A DNA stretch of 64,000 bases from positions 47,630 through 111,629 of the forward strand of contig JAAAJB010000031.1 of the NCBI GenBank assembly GCA_016098155.1, given 5' to 3'. The position numbers and the translations under genes are program-made. Shown in pieces: positions 24,127 to 37,149 of the stretch (positions within the stretch are counted from its first letter, which is position 1; every line of letters begins with the position of its first letter). This DNA is from Actinomortierella ambigua (lineage: Eukaryota; Mortierellomycota; Mortierellomycetes; Mortierellales; Mortierellaceae). Below the pieces are notes generated by a model. It saw only the letters and a program-made list of their open reading frames with translations. It ran no database searches and was not told the origin of the DNA.

Positions 24127-24460
24127 AGGGAAATGGTAATAAGGTTGTTAGGTGGGTGGCAGTGGGGAGGATCAAGCAGTCGCCAATATGGACCCCAGGC
24201 GGAACAATACTCACGCCCATAATGTCTAGTGGTCAAGCAAGCCATTCCATCGTGAATTACAAGGTCACCACTTCTTGCACTCGCGAAGTACAAACTTCTC
24301 CATGTTGCCACCATCGTATGATGGAGATCTATCATAAGATGGCGAGCCGTTCAACCCTGTCGCTTTCACGCGTTCCCTCTTCAGTCCACACATGGAACTG
24401 TATTCTTTTAATTTTTTTTTTGAGTCTAATAAATGGATTGTAGGATGAAAGCCCAATGTT
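24127..24460. other. Convergent 3' interval between DNMT2 and the Atossa-family gene
   Basis: Gene-free 334 bp. It contains GGAACAATACTCACG near 24200-24215, also present near 62981-62995, followed by an A-box-like TGTCTAGTGGTCAAGC. No tRNA can be folded from it by eye. A near-T-only run occurs at about 24409-24421. Confidence 0.5.
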
Positions 24461-27400
24461 CTATTCTCGAGAAGCCCCTGAAGACGAAGCAGCAGAAGAA
24501 GAAGTCAAGGGCGATGCAGCACCGCTGGGTGGGGAGCGAACGCCCATTTGCTTTAGTCCGTGGGCAAGCGACTTGATCCGCAAGACCTCGTCGCCTGCGT
24601 TTGACACCGCTGCCTTCAGGCGATCTATCGAAGACGAAGACGAAGATGACGAAGATGACGACGATGACGATGCTGACGAGGAGTGGGGCGAGGACAGAGA
24701 GAATGGTGATGGCATCAAGGGTGGTGGGAGCGGCGGAGGCCCGTGAGCTGGGGATGATGTCATGGCCATGCTGAGCAGCGATGGCGACTTGAAAGGATGA
24801 TGATGATGATTCGCATATGGAGATGCCTTAACCGGTGGACTGGAGAAAGGCGTGGAATGAGAACTAGGGGTTTTCAACATGGCCTGGGTGCCAATGAGAA
24901 CGCTTGTTGCAGCAATGTCCCCATAGTCTACTAGATCCGTCTGATAGAAATGATCCCAGTCGTTGGTGGTGTTGCTGATGTTAAAATGAACACCAGCTGC
25001 GATAGGTGGCGACTGACGCGCTATCATTGTTGGAGACAATGGCGACTTAGTCATAGTGATGGAGGAGGACGAGGAGGACGAGGAGGCGGTCGACATCACC
25101 GCTGGTGAAGGGCTCGCTGTTGGAGATTGGGTAGCCGCACGAGATCCGAACCGAGACTGCAGACCCGTGTTGGTGACATGTAATGGGCTCGGAGCTATGG
25201 AATCGGTTTGCATCTCTCCGTTAGGGCCTATCTGTCCAAGGGTCCACTTTTGAGCTGGGTACAGTGGCAAAGAGGCCCCTGACACTAGGTTGCTGCCTGA
25301 GAACCCCAAGCCTAGGTCCAGTCCCTGATACAAGGGAGGAAGAGGTGGATATCCATGAGTTGGACTACGGGGGTGTTGTTGAGCATGTGGGTGAGCACTG
25401 TGGTGTGGGTGATGATGGTTTGGCGCCTGTGCATTGAGTGGGTGGTGCAGGCTGTGGACGATGTGCTGCTGCTGTAGTTGCTGATGTGAAGGTGGCGAGT
25501 GCAATTGCTGGCGCTGATATAGTCGGGGTGACGCCTCCATTGGACGGTCGTCATCTTCTGAGTGAGGAGTCCGACGTTTCTTGCGACCGCTGAAGAGAAC
25601 TTCGCCCTTGCGCATTGGGACATATTTTTTCTCAACAGGAATCTTTTCCTCTGATGCTTCTCCTCTTGATGCAACGGAGACGGCAGCTCCGATACCAGAC
25701 CTGTGGTTTCCAGCGCCAAGCCCCTCCAGGACAACCCTCAGCTTCTCCTTTCCATCTGGCACTCTGTTGGCAAATACGACGCGGATTGTCCGATACAGAT
25801 ACACGTAGCCTTCAGCAGGGCAGCAGAACTGTAGGTGAATAGCATAGCGCAAGGTACCACCGTTTCCATGCGAGGATGACCCCTGACACGTTGCTGCAGT
25901 GCTGTTGGAGACTGAAGAAGGCGGTGACGATGACGTCGACGAAGAAGATGTGAGAGCTGGAATGCCTTGATCCATGGAATAGTACTTTTGTCGTAAAAAT
26001 GTCTTAGTGTTAGGTGGCATATCGGTAAAGTCGTAGGGGACCAGAAACACCTTGACTACTGTCTTGTTGGGGTTCTTTATCATCACTTGCACCTGGCCCT
26101 GTAGAGGAATACGCATGCCACCTGGCATTTTGGCAAATCTCTTTGACCCTCGGAACCCATTGTCCAAGTCAACATTACCGACATATGGTAGCACTGGGTC
26201 GTCGTGTGCAAGGGAGCCCAACGGCCATCCGTAATGAGTGTGTGACTGAGAATGGGACAGTGAGCCATGAAGATGGTGAGGGTGGTGGGGATGATGATGC
26301 TGATGATGCTGTTGGTGGTGGTGTTGCTGTTGCATACCCGACAGTGAGATGGCTGAATTTGGATGTGAACCAGTAGTAGATGTCGAATGGTGCGACCCTT
26401 TCGAAGCGGGATTGGAGAGTGAGGGCGGTGGGTGGTGGTAGGAGCTATGAGAGTGATGATGGTGCTGATGAAGATGGTGTTGCTGCGAGGATGATAGGGA
26501 GTGGGAAGAGTCGTAATCATAAAATACGGCTGGAAACTCCAGTTGGACATGGCGAGGACACCGAAGCTTCGCCGGGCAGTCCTTGTACTCCTGGCTAGCT
26601 AGGACGCCAATTTGTGCCGTGAACGTTAGAGGCTTCGAGGGCATCGTCGACATACGGCCCGACAAAATGGACTCTTCATACGAGCCAACGAGGGATCCAA
26701 AGAGATCGCTTCCGGCCACCAGTGGATTGAGCGAGTTCCTACGGAGATACGAGTGTTTCGTCGGGGATGGTCCATGCGATGCCTTAAAGGAACCGGGTCG
26801 GTGGTGAGATCGGGCATATGGCGCATCGATGTCCATTTCACGACTGTGGAGTGGTGAAGTTGGACCCAGTCTAGATGACGCTGAGGGGCTGATTGGCTCC
26901 GGGGACAAGTCGCCACGATTCATGACAATTGACAGCCGTGAAGATCGACGACGGTTGACGGTATGGCGAACAGGCGAGGTGGATTCGGTGGCATGGCCGA
27001 ACGCAAATGGCTGTTGTGGCGGTCTTTGAATATCCAGTGAGTTGTCCAGTGCCTTTGATTGTTGTAATGGCGCACAGCCTGAGCTTTTGTTCCCTATCTC
27101 TGGAATAGACAGCGGAGGTGAGAGAAGAGCTGGGAACTGGAATGGCTCCATGGTAGCCCTCATGGTAGCCAATGGTGGGTGATCAGCGATGACCGTTGCT
27201 GGTATAGTTGGGCCCAAAGACTGTTGTAAGGCGTGATGGGCTGGTGCCACTGCAGTGTCATTGGAAGGGTATAGTGCAGGAAGTAGACCGTGCCTGATCA
27301 AGGATGAAGTTTGGTGATGCACGAGATCGTTCTCAGTTGGGATAGGTGACATGGGTCGCTGAAAGGTCCTTGCCGAAAAGACACGAGGGGGGGATGACTG

Positions 27401-29172
27401 GCTAGATGGCTGGAGTTTGCGTGGGGGCGACTGCTCGACTTCGGCATGCGCATACTTTGCGTAATGGACCTCCCCGCCCTCATGCTCATCCGACGGCGCT
27501 GTTGATGTTGAAGAAGAGTCGGTGCTCGTGAGTCGGTGCTTCCGTGAAGCTGACTTGGATGACGAAGGATCCTTGGCTCGGCGTTGAGACTTTTTGCGTG
27601 CAACTTTAGCTGCGTCCTGGAAGTGCTCAGGTGATATTCGTCCGCCGACCGACTCGTCGTACATGCCTGTCACGCGCACACAGCCCCAGCTTTTGTGGGA
27701 TGCCTCAAACTGCACCAACTTTAGTAGCGCGTCTGCCAAAAACTCGAGAGGAGGTCGGGCACGAGCTTGCCGAGTACGCAGCATTTCCACGTCCATCGGG
27801 TCCTGGAGAGGGTTGCCGTTCATGTCGAGCATCACCATCTCTTCATCCACCGAAGCCGTTGGACCAGGAGCTGGGGTTTGACAAGCTTGAGTGAGATCTT
27901 CGTGTCCTGAGGTGACTGTGTAGTCGAGCTGTTCCTTGGTGATCCGGGTCGCCTCGTCAAACGATGTGAGGCAGTTGTTCAAAGGTAATGCGCGGATCTG
28001 GGTGTAAAGTGACTGGACAAGCAAGATTAGGTCATTGGTGACCTTTCTGGAAGCACCTGTCGTCGATGATGGGGATGACGTAGCAGCGGTGGCAGCAGTA
28101 ACTCCTGGGTCAACTACAAGGGTAGCGGGCGAGGCTGACGTGGGCGAAGCCTGTGAGGCCGGCGATGTAGTACCAGAGTGGCCTTGCGGCGATGAGAATC
28201 CTGATCTTACACTCTTCCTACTTGGTATCGACGAGTTCGAACCTTGTATTAGTGAAGAACTGAGAGCTTATTGTGTCATTGCCGAGCAATAATATGTCAC
28301 AGCGGCTACCATGCATTCTGTTCATACCTTGCAACACTGTCCATGGCCACGGGAGGCAGGACAGGGGGCGTAAATGAAATGACCCACCGTTCGAGCAATG
28401 CATACTGAGCTGTATGGAGGATGTTAAGGTAGACGGAGGAATGGTTGCGCCACAATTCCTTGTCCTGTAACACAGCGTCGAGGCGCGACGGTGGGTGGGG
28501 AAGGTGGTCCATGGCCAGCATGGGTGGCGTTTTTGTGCGAGCCTTGATGACTATTTGACCAATTTTTGAAATGAACTCCATGACGACCGGGTTTGGGACA
28601 TTGGTGCTAGTTGTTGGTGCTGGTGCCGGTGCCGGTGCTGCATTTGCTATTGCTGGTGTTGCATTTGCTGTTGCATTCACTATTGGAGTTGTTGCTGCTG
28701 TTCCTTGCAAAGTCGCTGCCACCGCTGGCGACGTATTGCCAACGATGATGGTGGAGGATTGGCCGAACAAGGGGCTGCATAGGGGTTGCTGTTGCAGCTG
28801 CAGGTGCTGAAGCGATGGTAGCTGAGAGAGGCGAGGATGGTATGGTTGTGATTGGTGCAAGGGAAGATGACTGGATGAAGAGATAGGAGACGAAGGGGAG
28901 GAGGAGGAGGACGAGGCGGCAGGAGCAGTGGGTCGATCTAGGCTGGCACTCACCCCTTGTCCATGGTTTGTATGGTGAATGGGGTCATTGTTGTTGTTAT
29001 TGTTGTTGTTGTTGTAGTTGTGGTTGTTGTTGCTATTGCTGCTATTGCTGCCGATATTGCTGCTGGTATTGTTGCTGGTATTGTTGCTGGTAGTGCATGG
29101 TGCGCAGGCAGGCGTAGGGAGTAGAGGTACTGGAGAAGAGGAGGAAAGGGCCGTAGCATCGGGAGTGGGCAT
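24461..29172 (-). CDS. Atossa (ATOS/FAM214)-family protein
   Basis: Two exons, 29172-28328 and 28217-24461, giving 1533 residues. The first in-frame ATG is at 29172 (MPTPDAT). Around residues 200-275 lies a segment like the N-terminal domain of animal ATOSA (FISKIGQIVIKARTKTP ... LLERWVISFTPP), continued in exon 2 by LLVQSLYTQIRALPL. The diagnostic domains follow: GSLVGSYEESILSGRMS at about 790-806, and the C-terminal domain (PYVGNVDLDNG ... NPNKTVVKVFLVPYDFTDMPPNTKTFLRQ ... GYVYLYRTIRVVFA) at about 957-1124. The rest is Ser/Pro/His-rich and disordered, including an acidic/serine run near the C-terminus. Family members are nuclear transcription regulators in animals; fungal relatives have been linked to meiotic chromosome segregation. 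The function here is inferred from the family only. Confidence 0.88.
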
Positions 29173-30243
29173 TCTGTGTTGAGTGGAGAATGAGAAAGAG
29201 AAAGAGGAAGAGGAAGAAGGAGGAGGAACGAAGGCAAAGAGGAGCAGTGTGGTGTTAGCAATGATCCGAGTCAGGTCTGGACCATCCAAGTCGGGTCAGT
29301 TCAGGTCGACGCAAGAGAGAAGGCAGGCTGGGCTTTTGGTCTAGGTGAAGACCATTCCAGCCATCCCCGGTCCAGAAGAGAGAGAAGCGTGAGAGAGAGA
29401 GAGAAGCCTGCCTGTATTGAGAAAGGGACTTGTTCCACTCCCCACTTTACACCCTGCTGGGCCTGGGAGATCTGGGAGAAAGAGGGAGAGAGGGAGAGAA
29501 AGAGAGAGAGGGAGGGGGGGGGGAGAGGGAAACTTGTACTCCCATTCCCTCCACCTATCGATTCAAAGTGACATGCTGAGAATGCCTTGTACCTCTATGA
29601 GCTTATCAGAGAAAAGGCCCGTTGCTGTGGGGAGGAGGGGAGGCAAATGCTGAGATAGAAAGAGAGAGAGGGAGGGAGGAGGAGGCTGAAAGGAAAAAGG
29701 AAAAAAGGGAACAAGAAAGAGGAGCAGGGGAAAGGAGAGAAGGATGGAGAATCGAGGAGGAGAAGTCCCATCGAACGCAGTAGCAAGGTCAGGTGCCCTT
29801 GGTTCACAATGCTCAGAAAGAAAGTAAGAAAGAAACTGAAAAAAAAGTGTATATGGAGCTACAGAGTGAGGAGAGTGAGGAGAGTGAGGAGCGAGAGAGA
29901 AATAAGAGAGCAAAGTCAGGTATCAAGTCAAGTGCGGATAAGGCGATAGCAAAGTAAAAGAGAGTGAGAGTGAGAGTGAGAGTGAGTGAGTGTCGCAATT
30001 GAATCAAATGGGAACAAAAGGAATGTCTTAAACTGTGTCCATGGTTGGGAGGTGCGCTTTTTTTTTTTTTTTTTTACTCGCCTCTTACTCCCCTCCCCCC
30101 TCCGTGACTGCATGTGTGACCGCTTCTTTCTTGATGAAATGAAGTGGGCGCGACTGTTTTGAAGTTGCACGCGTTCTCTTCTCGGTGTTTTTTACTCTGC
30201 ATCTTTTTGCATCTCAGGCACCACATCCACTCTGCATCATCCA
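29173..30243. promoter_or_regulatory. Divergent control region between the Atossa-family gene and POL1, with long purine tract
   Basis: The 1071 bp between the two start codons. About 29380-29990 is strongly purine-rich on the plus strand (GA runs near 29390-29402 and 29484-29520; GTGAGA-type repeats near 29865-29890 and 29960-29990), so the Atossa gene would have a pyrimidine-rich leader. A T-run lies at 30058-30075. No gene is supported here. Confidence 0.6.
29380..29990. repeat. Imperfect homopurine (GA-rich) tract
   Basis: Over 600 bp of mostly A and G on the plus strand, with short tandem units (GAGAGA, GGAGAGTGA, GAGAGTGA). No coding signal. Confidence 0.75.
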
Positions 30244-33200
30244 ATGAGTTTCGCTCTAAGGGATCGCAAAAAGCGCAGAACGCTCCAGGAAAACGACTTG
30301 GCTCTGTTGCGCCAGGCCCGCTCCGGTGGTTCGCGCTCGTTGCAGTACCAGGTAACGCTCCCTCGGTCTATCAGCTCTCTTTCCTCTTAACCCCCCCCCT
30401 CTCCACTCTTCACCCTCCTTCGGTCTACAAATCTCTCCCTTCTCCAATCTGCCACTCCTCCTCATACTTGAAACTCTCTCATCTCTTTATCACCAGCTAC
30501 TAACCCCGTTGCTCTCTGCCCTACTTCCAATTAGACCAGAGACAATGATATCTACGATACTGTCGAGCTGGACGAGAACATGGACCGGAGGTTGCGAGAA
30601 GATCATGACGACTTTATTGAAGATGACGATGGTGGTGGGTACGTCGATAATGGTCAGGACGAATGGGAGCGCGAGGTTTACTCGGACGAAAACTCGGATG
30701 ACAACTCTCGTAGCAAAGCTGCAGGCAAAACTCGGCGAGGGGCTGCTGCCAAACCTAATGGCAAAGACGCACAAAAGCAAAAGCCTGCCAATAGCATCTG
30801 GAACTCTTACCTAAAGGGAGGCTCCAACACCAACTCCTCCAAACCAACGGCGGTATGTATTCTATTGGATCATTGCCTCACTGATGTTACTGGACCGTTG
30901 CTAGTAGGATAGGCCCTTAATCTCTTTGCTTCAATTGACGCCAAAATGATAGCAATCGAGCAAAGCGTCTGCGGATGTTGGATATCTTGCCGATATCTTG
31001 GACACCCTCGGCGACACTGCCTCGCCAGTTGCTACCACACCCACGCGGTCCTCTGCCTTTGCAAGCCGGAACACTTCTAAGCAAGCGGTCGCTTCGCCCC
31101 TGAGCAGTGTATGTGTTGAAGCCCTTGTTGAAATGTTCGATCATTGCAAACGTTCACGTCTGCCCTCCCCCCTACCCATCATCTTTCTTCATAGTTCCTC
31201 AAGATTATTGTTGCTAACAAACTCCATAACTCCAAACATCCAAAATAGGGCCGAATCTATAAGCAGTTTGCTAACGTCCTCAAAATCAAGGATGAGCCAA
31301 GAACTATCGACCCACCCAACTTTGAGGACGACGGATTTGATGACACGTACGACAATGACTTTGGACAGGATGACTTTGTCGAGGTTAAGGAAGAGGTTGT
31401 TTTGCCTACGATCAAGGCCAGACCCGAGATCAAAGTCAAACAGGAGCCCCACGAGACGAACCCCTTCCAGGACAAATCTTCGGCAGCCATCAGTGGCCAA
31501 GGTGCTTCTTCTACCCCCAAGCTGTTTAGAGACATCCAGGAAATTAAGACAAAGGAAGTCAAGGAAAAGGCAACCGTCATCAAAGAAGAAACCAACGATC
31601 GCAAGGACTGGTTAGCTGTCAACAACGAGCTCGAAAGTGCACCGGTGATTGCCGTTGACACCAACGCTGTACAAGAAGTGGATCTGGCAAGCTGTGCAGA
31701 GCCGGACGGAACCTTGAGGATGTACTGGATCGATGCCTGCGATGTTCGAGGTGTGGTCTACGTCTTTGGCAAGGTAGAGTGCGCAATGAGAGAAACAAGG
31801 AGAGGTCAAGATTCACAAAGTCATATTACTCATCAGTGCAGCATCACTTACGAGCGTTTCCACTCATTATTTTCTCCGCATCTGATACTATACCCAGGTC
31901 TTTCAAAGGACGACCAAGACCTACGTCAGCTGCTGTGCGATCGTCAAGAATCTGAAGCGCAACCTCTTTGTACTACCCCGTCCCAAGCGGGTCAATTGTA
32001 TGTTATTGCGACAGCGTTCGATTTCAATGATTTGTCAGCTTTCGTTTCGTATACCCCTAAACATACCTTATTTCTCAACATTGTCGAATAGCCAAAGGCG
32101 AAGAACTGGCACAGGAGGTCACCATGGTGGATGTTTACACCGAGCTGGATGAGATTTGCAGATCCCAGAGGATATCAGAGTGGGAGTCGAAGCCTGTGGA
32201 GCGAAAGTATGCCTTTGAGATGCCCGGTATCCCTCAATCAGGAGAGTACCTCAAGGTTGCCTATTCATACACCAGTATGTGCAATTTTTGAGTTTTTTTC
32301 GCTTTTTGCCGATACCTCGTAGCCGGTCTCAAGTGTTTACTGACATCTTAAACTTCTTCATCCGATGATTAGTGCCTCAACTTCCTACGGACATGGCCGG
32401 TGAAACTTTTAGCCACGTCTTTGGTGCCAACACGAGTGCTCTAGAGCAGTTTATTGTCAAACGCGACCTCATGGGACCCTGTTGGCTGGAGCTCAAGGGC
32501 GCTGCTTGTCCCAGCACTGGCAAGGTGAGAACACTCAATATCATATATCTGGAAATCTTGGACACACCAAGAGGATGAATGTCCTTCTAATAGCATACAA
32601 TTTATTTTTTTTTGTTCCAGTCGTCGTGGTGCAAACTTGAAGTGGTCATAGATAACCCCAAGAATATCGTGCCCATCCCCGAAAATCCAAGCCTGCCACC
32701 GGCCCCTCTCTGTGTCCTGGCTTTGAATATGCGCACTATCATAAACCCGAAGGATAAGGCGAATGAAGTCGTGTCAGTGAGCACAACTGTCTACCATGAA
32801 GGTATTGAAATCATTTTTTTAAGCGGAGAATGCCATCACTGATTACAGGATCGATATCACTCACTGTGATACTGATATTTGTCTGCTCTTTTTTTATTTT
32901 TTTTTGTACTTCCTAGTTCGTTTGGATGACACGGCGGAGAACAATCGCAAGAACGTTTCCAAGCAGACCATTGTTCGCAAGTTGCCTGACCGTCCATTCC
33001 CAGCCATGTTCACCAATCAGCTGGAGCAAAGCAGGCTGCAGGCTCGGACGGTGCCATCAGAAGGCTCGCTGCTCAGTGTTCTACTTTCCCGCATTTCTAG
33101 TGTGGACCCGGATGTGATTGTTGGCCACAACTTTGTCCAGTTCGATCTTGACGTCCTGCTGCATCGGATGAAGGCAAACAAGACGAAGGACTGGTCTCGT

Positions 33201-36123
33201 CTGGGTCGCCTGCACCGAACAGTGTGGCCCAAGTTGCAGGCTGGCGGTGGTGGAGCTAGTGACACGACGGCGCAGGAGAAACAAGTCATGGCGGGTCGTC
33301 TGATGTGCGACACTTATATTGGAGCTAAGGAACACGTGCGAGCCAAAAGCTATGGCTTGACACAGCTTTCTGCGCAGCTACTCAACATCAACCGCGAGGA
33401 TGTCGACTACGAAAAGATTGGGCTTTGCTACAACAATGCACAAGAGCTCGTACAGATGCTGAGACATTCGGATTTCGACACATACCTGTGTGCGGAGCTC
33501 ATGTTTTCATTGCAATTGCTCCCACTCTCCAAGCAGCTCACGGCACTCTCGGGCAACTTGTGGAATATGACGCTGACGGCGGGTCGTGCTGTTCGAAACG
33601 AGTACCTGTTGCTGCACGAGTTTCACAAAGCCAAGTACATTTGTCCCGACCGAACCTACAACAAGGACGGCCGAGAGTCCATGCTAGTGCCGGATGCCGA
33701 TGGAGACCAAGCAGACGAGTCGCAGCAGGCGCCCAAAAAGGGCGGTGCGCGTCGCAAGCCTCAGTACGCGGGTGGTTTGGTCTTGGAGCCCAAGAAGGGC
33801 TTCTACGACAAGTTTGTGCTCTTATTGGACTTTAACAGTTTGTATCCGTCGATCATTCAGGAGTACAACATTTGCTTCACGACCGTCAAGTATGACAAGC
33901 GGAAGCAAACGGACAAGTTGCCAGAGTACCCAGACCCTGCCCTGCCACAGGGCATTTTGCCTCGACTGCTGGCGACGCTTGTTGATCGTCGACGGGAGGT
34001 CAAGAAGCTGATGAAGAACGCTACGGGGGCCAAGTACATCGAGTACGACATTCGCCAAAAGGGTCTTAAGCTGACGGCCAACTCGATGTACGGTTGTTTG
34101 GGCGCTGCTTACTCTCGTTTCTACGCCAAGCCTCTGGCCATGCTGATTACCTCGCGCGGTCGTGAGATTCTACAAAATACCGTCGACTTGGCTAGGGACA
34201 ATGGTCTTGATGTATGTTCACCTCTTTTTCTTGCACGCACCTCCTCGCATTATCTCGGGTGGTTCAGTTTTTTGAATCTTGATTGCTGAACGTTTTGTTT
34301 TATTTCCCACACTCATCGTCTTTAGGTTATTTATGGTGACACGGACTCGATCATGATCAACACCAACACCAACGTTATCGAGGAGGTGCGCCCCATGGCG
34401 AACAACTTGAAAAAGATTGTGAACAGTCGATACAGGCTTTTGGAGATTGAAATGGATGGCATGTATCAGCGGATGCTGTTGCTCAAGAAGAAGAAGTACG
34501 CGGCTTTGTCAGTCGTTGAAAAGGATGGCAAGTACGAGACATCCATTGAGACCAAGGGTTTGGACATGGTTCGTCGTGACTGGTGCGGCCTCAGTCAAGA
34601 CGTCTCCAAGTAAGTTTACCGACGCAGCCCTGTCTGATCGTCTCCTGAATTGACCCATAGTCCAGGAAACCCTCCATACTCACGCTATTTTTTTTTGTGT
34701 GTTATTTCCTCTATTGTCAGTTATGTACTGACTCAGATCCTATCGAGCGACAACCAGGATCGGGAACAGGTCGTGAGCAACATTCACGCCTACTTGCGCC
34801 AGGTGGCTGACGAAGTTCGTCGTGGCTTAATCCCTATTGAGAAATACATTGTCAACAAGGTGAGGGACTCGAGATGCTTACTCAAGTATACATCGCCATA
34901 TCCAACAGTGCTCAGTCTCACATGTTGACAATTTTTGCCTCTCGCTTAATCGTGTAGGGACTCACAAAATCCCCGGAAGACTATGCGGATGCAAAGTCTC
35001 AGCCTCACGTTCAGGTTGCATTACGTCTCAAGTCTAAGGGTATCAGCTTCCGTCAAGGCGACACAGTCCCCTATGTGATTTGCACGGTGGACAATGCAGC
35101 GCCCTCAAAGGGTGGCTATGCAGACCGCGCATACCACCCTGATGAGGTGACACAGCCAGGCTCTAACTTGACAATCGGTAAGGATGTGTAGGGAGCATGT
35201 AGGAGGGAAAGGGAATAATGAGGAGACTCTGTCGACCATTATGCGTATTCATTTTTCTTTTCGTGTTCTCGATATTAGATTACGAGTACTACTTGAACCA
35301 GCAGATCCACCCACCTTTGGATCGTCTGTGTGGACCGATCGAGGGCACCGATGCACGACACATTGCCGATTGCCTTGGTCTAGATGCCTCAAAGTTCCGT
35401 GTCATCACCGCCGCCACAGGTGGCCGCGACAATGCTCCCAAAATGCTGGAGTCGCAGCTGCCGGATGAAGAGCGATACAAGGGTGCCGAGCCGCTTTCGA
35501 TCCGTTGCCGAAACTGTCAAACCCAATATGATTTCACTGGCCTTTCCATGGAGGTGGTACGTTGTTTTTTTTAGTGAATCCCTTGATGATCGCCCGATGA
35601 CACAGCCGTTGAAGGGGGGTGGACTCTTGGTAACCAACTACTTCATTGCTGACTGTAATAGGATGAAACACAACGATTTGGACTACAATGCCCTCGTTGC
35701 GAACAAGTATTGCCAGCGGCATCGCTTACAATGCAGCTGACCAGCACAATCCGTCGATACATTACTCTGTACTATGAGGGCTGGCTGGTGTGCGACGACC
35801 AGAGTTGCCAGAACAGAACGCGAATGTTGAGTGTGAATGGACGGCAGTGCATTGTGGAGGGCTGTCGCGGCAGCATGCAGGCCGAATACACAGATGCAGT
35901 CCTGACAAAGCAGCTGCAATACTTTGGGTATCTGTTTGATCGTAAGAGGGCCATCGACAAGCTGGGCTATGGACAGGATGCTGTGCTGGTGCGCCGACAG
36001 ATCGAGCAGAACCGTGAGATGATCCAGATTCTAAAGACGGTTGCCGAACGGTATCTCGAGCGCGATGGCCGACGTTTTGTCGATCTATCACAACTGTTTA
36101 GCTTCTTCAAGATTGAAAAGTAG
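30244..36123 (+). CDS. POL1: DNA polymerase alpha catalytic subunit
   Basis: Fourteen exons: 30244-30351, 30535-30852, 30953-31108, 31249-31773, 31898-31997, 32092-32274, 32373-32524, 32621-32801, 32917-34211, 34326-34609, 34721-34859, 34958-35177, 35279-35556, 35662-36123. The product is 1466 residues, matching yeast Pol1 (1468). The N-terminus has the acidic Pol-alpha segment ([12 protein letters not shown] ... [13 protein letters not shown]). Polymerase motif A is [15 protein letters not shown] at about 878, motif [21 protein letters not shown] at about 958, and motif [11 protein letters not shown] at about 1008. Two zinc-binding modules close the protein (CRNCQ ... CPRCE, then CDDQSC ... 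CIVEGC). It is the polymerase that, with primase, starts each DNA strand at replication forks. The exonuclease-fold region is present, and no frame break is seen. Confidence 0.96.
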
Positions 36124-36146
36124 AATGTCTTCCCCCCACCCCCACG

Positions 36147-36188
<42 letters not shown>

Positions 36189-36492
36189 ATCATTCACAAG
36201 CACCTCCAAATGAATATCTTTTTTCTCTCCAAGGTGGCTGGGGATTGTCCTGTCGCCTCCCAAAAATGGGAGGTGCGATCGCATAAAGTTTGACAACGGC
36301 CAGGGAAAACGGCTATTTTTGTCCACCTGCACAAATGAGAGGTTGGACAACAAGGAGTTCCATTTTGGTGGTGAGTACCTGAAAGAAGCTCCTCCCAGCT
36401 CTGTTTATTTGCGTTCCATTCCCCTCCATCAAACAATCTTGGCCTAAAGTCATTACATTCAGAAAAAAAACCTCTCCTCCTTTCCTCCTAGT
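36124..36492. other. Intergenic interval POL1 to surface-protein gene
   Basis: Contains a (CT)n tract of about 18 units at 36149-36184 directly after the POL1 stop, then the promoter of the next gene. No additional gene seen. Confidence 0.6.
36149..36184. repeat. (CT)n microsatellite in the POL1 3' flank
   Basis: About 18 uninterrupted CT units. Confidence 0.95.
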
Positions 36493-37149
36493 ATGATGAT
36501 TCTTTCAAGGCGCTCGTCGAGGATGGCATGCCTTCTGGCGCTACTGCTTCTCTTGACCCCATATATCATGACAACTACTTTGGCGCAGGATGAACCACCC
36601 CCTGGAGAAGAAGAACCCAGTCCTTCACCCTCCCCGGTCCCTACGACTGACGAACCAGCTCTTCCCACTAGTCCCGTTACGCCACCACCATCTCCTCCTC
36701 CTCCTCCGTCTACGACCTCGACACCGACGCCGACGGCGCCCAAGATGCCGGACCCGATCTTCTCGACATCAGACTCGTGCACAGAGTGCAAGCCTGAGTG
36801 GCCGACACTCCAGGGCTGTCTGACGTATCTGCCGCCCAACTCGGTCAACCTGACCGTGATCACCTCGGTGTTGCCGTTCTTCAATTGTATCTGCAAGGAC
36901 AACATGGCGCCCATCGACTCTCTAAGCACTTGCTCGACCTGCCTACGCGGCACCGGCCAGCTGGCCTTTCTCCATCCAATGTTCTACAATGTCACCCCGG
37001 CGGACACGAAGGCCTATAAGCAGGCCTGTGCGGACACGAAGGGTGGCACTGTCGTCCCCCCAGACAGCGCCGCTGCGGCGGGTGTTGGCACTGGTGCATG
37101 GGTCATGACTATTGCTGTGGTGGCCATGGGTGGAGCCTTTCTGTTCTAA
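36493..37149 (+). CDS. GPI-anchored-type cysteine-containing surface protein
   Basis: Intronless, 218 residues. A basic start and hydrophobic core (ACLLALLLLLTPYIMTTTLA) form a signal peptide, with likely cleavage before QDEPPP at about residue 33. Residues 33-78 are a Pro/Ser/Thr spacer. A domain with eight cysteines follows (SCTEC, GC, NCIC, TCSTC, AC) at about 95-180, with N-x-S/T sites (NLT, NVT). The C-terminus has small residues (DSAAAAGVG) followed by a hydrophobic tail (WVMTIAVVAMGGAFLF) and no charged end, as expected for a GPI-attachment signal. It is inferred to sit at the plasma membrane or cell wall. I do not recognise a specific family. An alternative ATG lies one codon downstream. 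Confidence 0.82.
   Translation: MMILSRRSSRMACLLALLLLLTPYIMTTTLAQDEPPPGEEEPSPSPSPVPTTDEPALPTSPVTPPPSPPPPPSTTSTPTPTAPKMPDPIFSTSDSCTECKPEWPTLQGCLTYLPPNSVNLTVITSVLPFFNCICKDNMAPIDSLSTCSTCLRGTGQLAFLHPMFYNVTPADTKAYKQACADTKGGTVVPPDSAAAAGVGTGAWVMTIAVVAMGGAFLF

Noticed and set aside
24456..24746. Plus-strand acidic frame with a long Asp/Glu run
   Set aside because: It is the reverse complement of the Ser-rich C-terminus of the Atossa-family protein.
28218..28327. GTTCGAAC-containing stretch as a tRNA gene
   Set aside because: It lies in the intron of the Atossa-family gene and no acceptor stem, A-box or cloverleaf can be matched around it.
36493..37149. Assigning the surface protein to a known hydrophobin or CFEM family
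   Set aside because: Eight cysteines are present, but their spacing does not fit either pattern.
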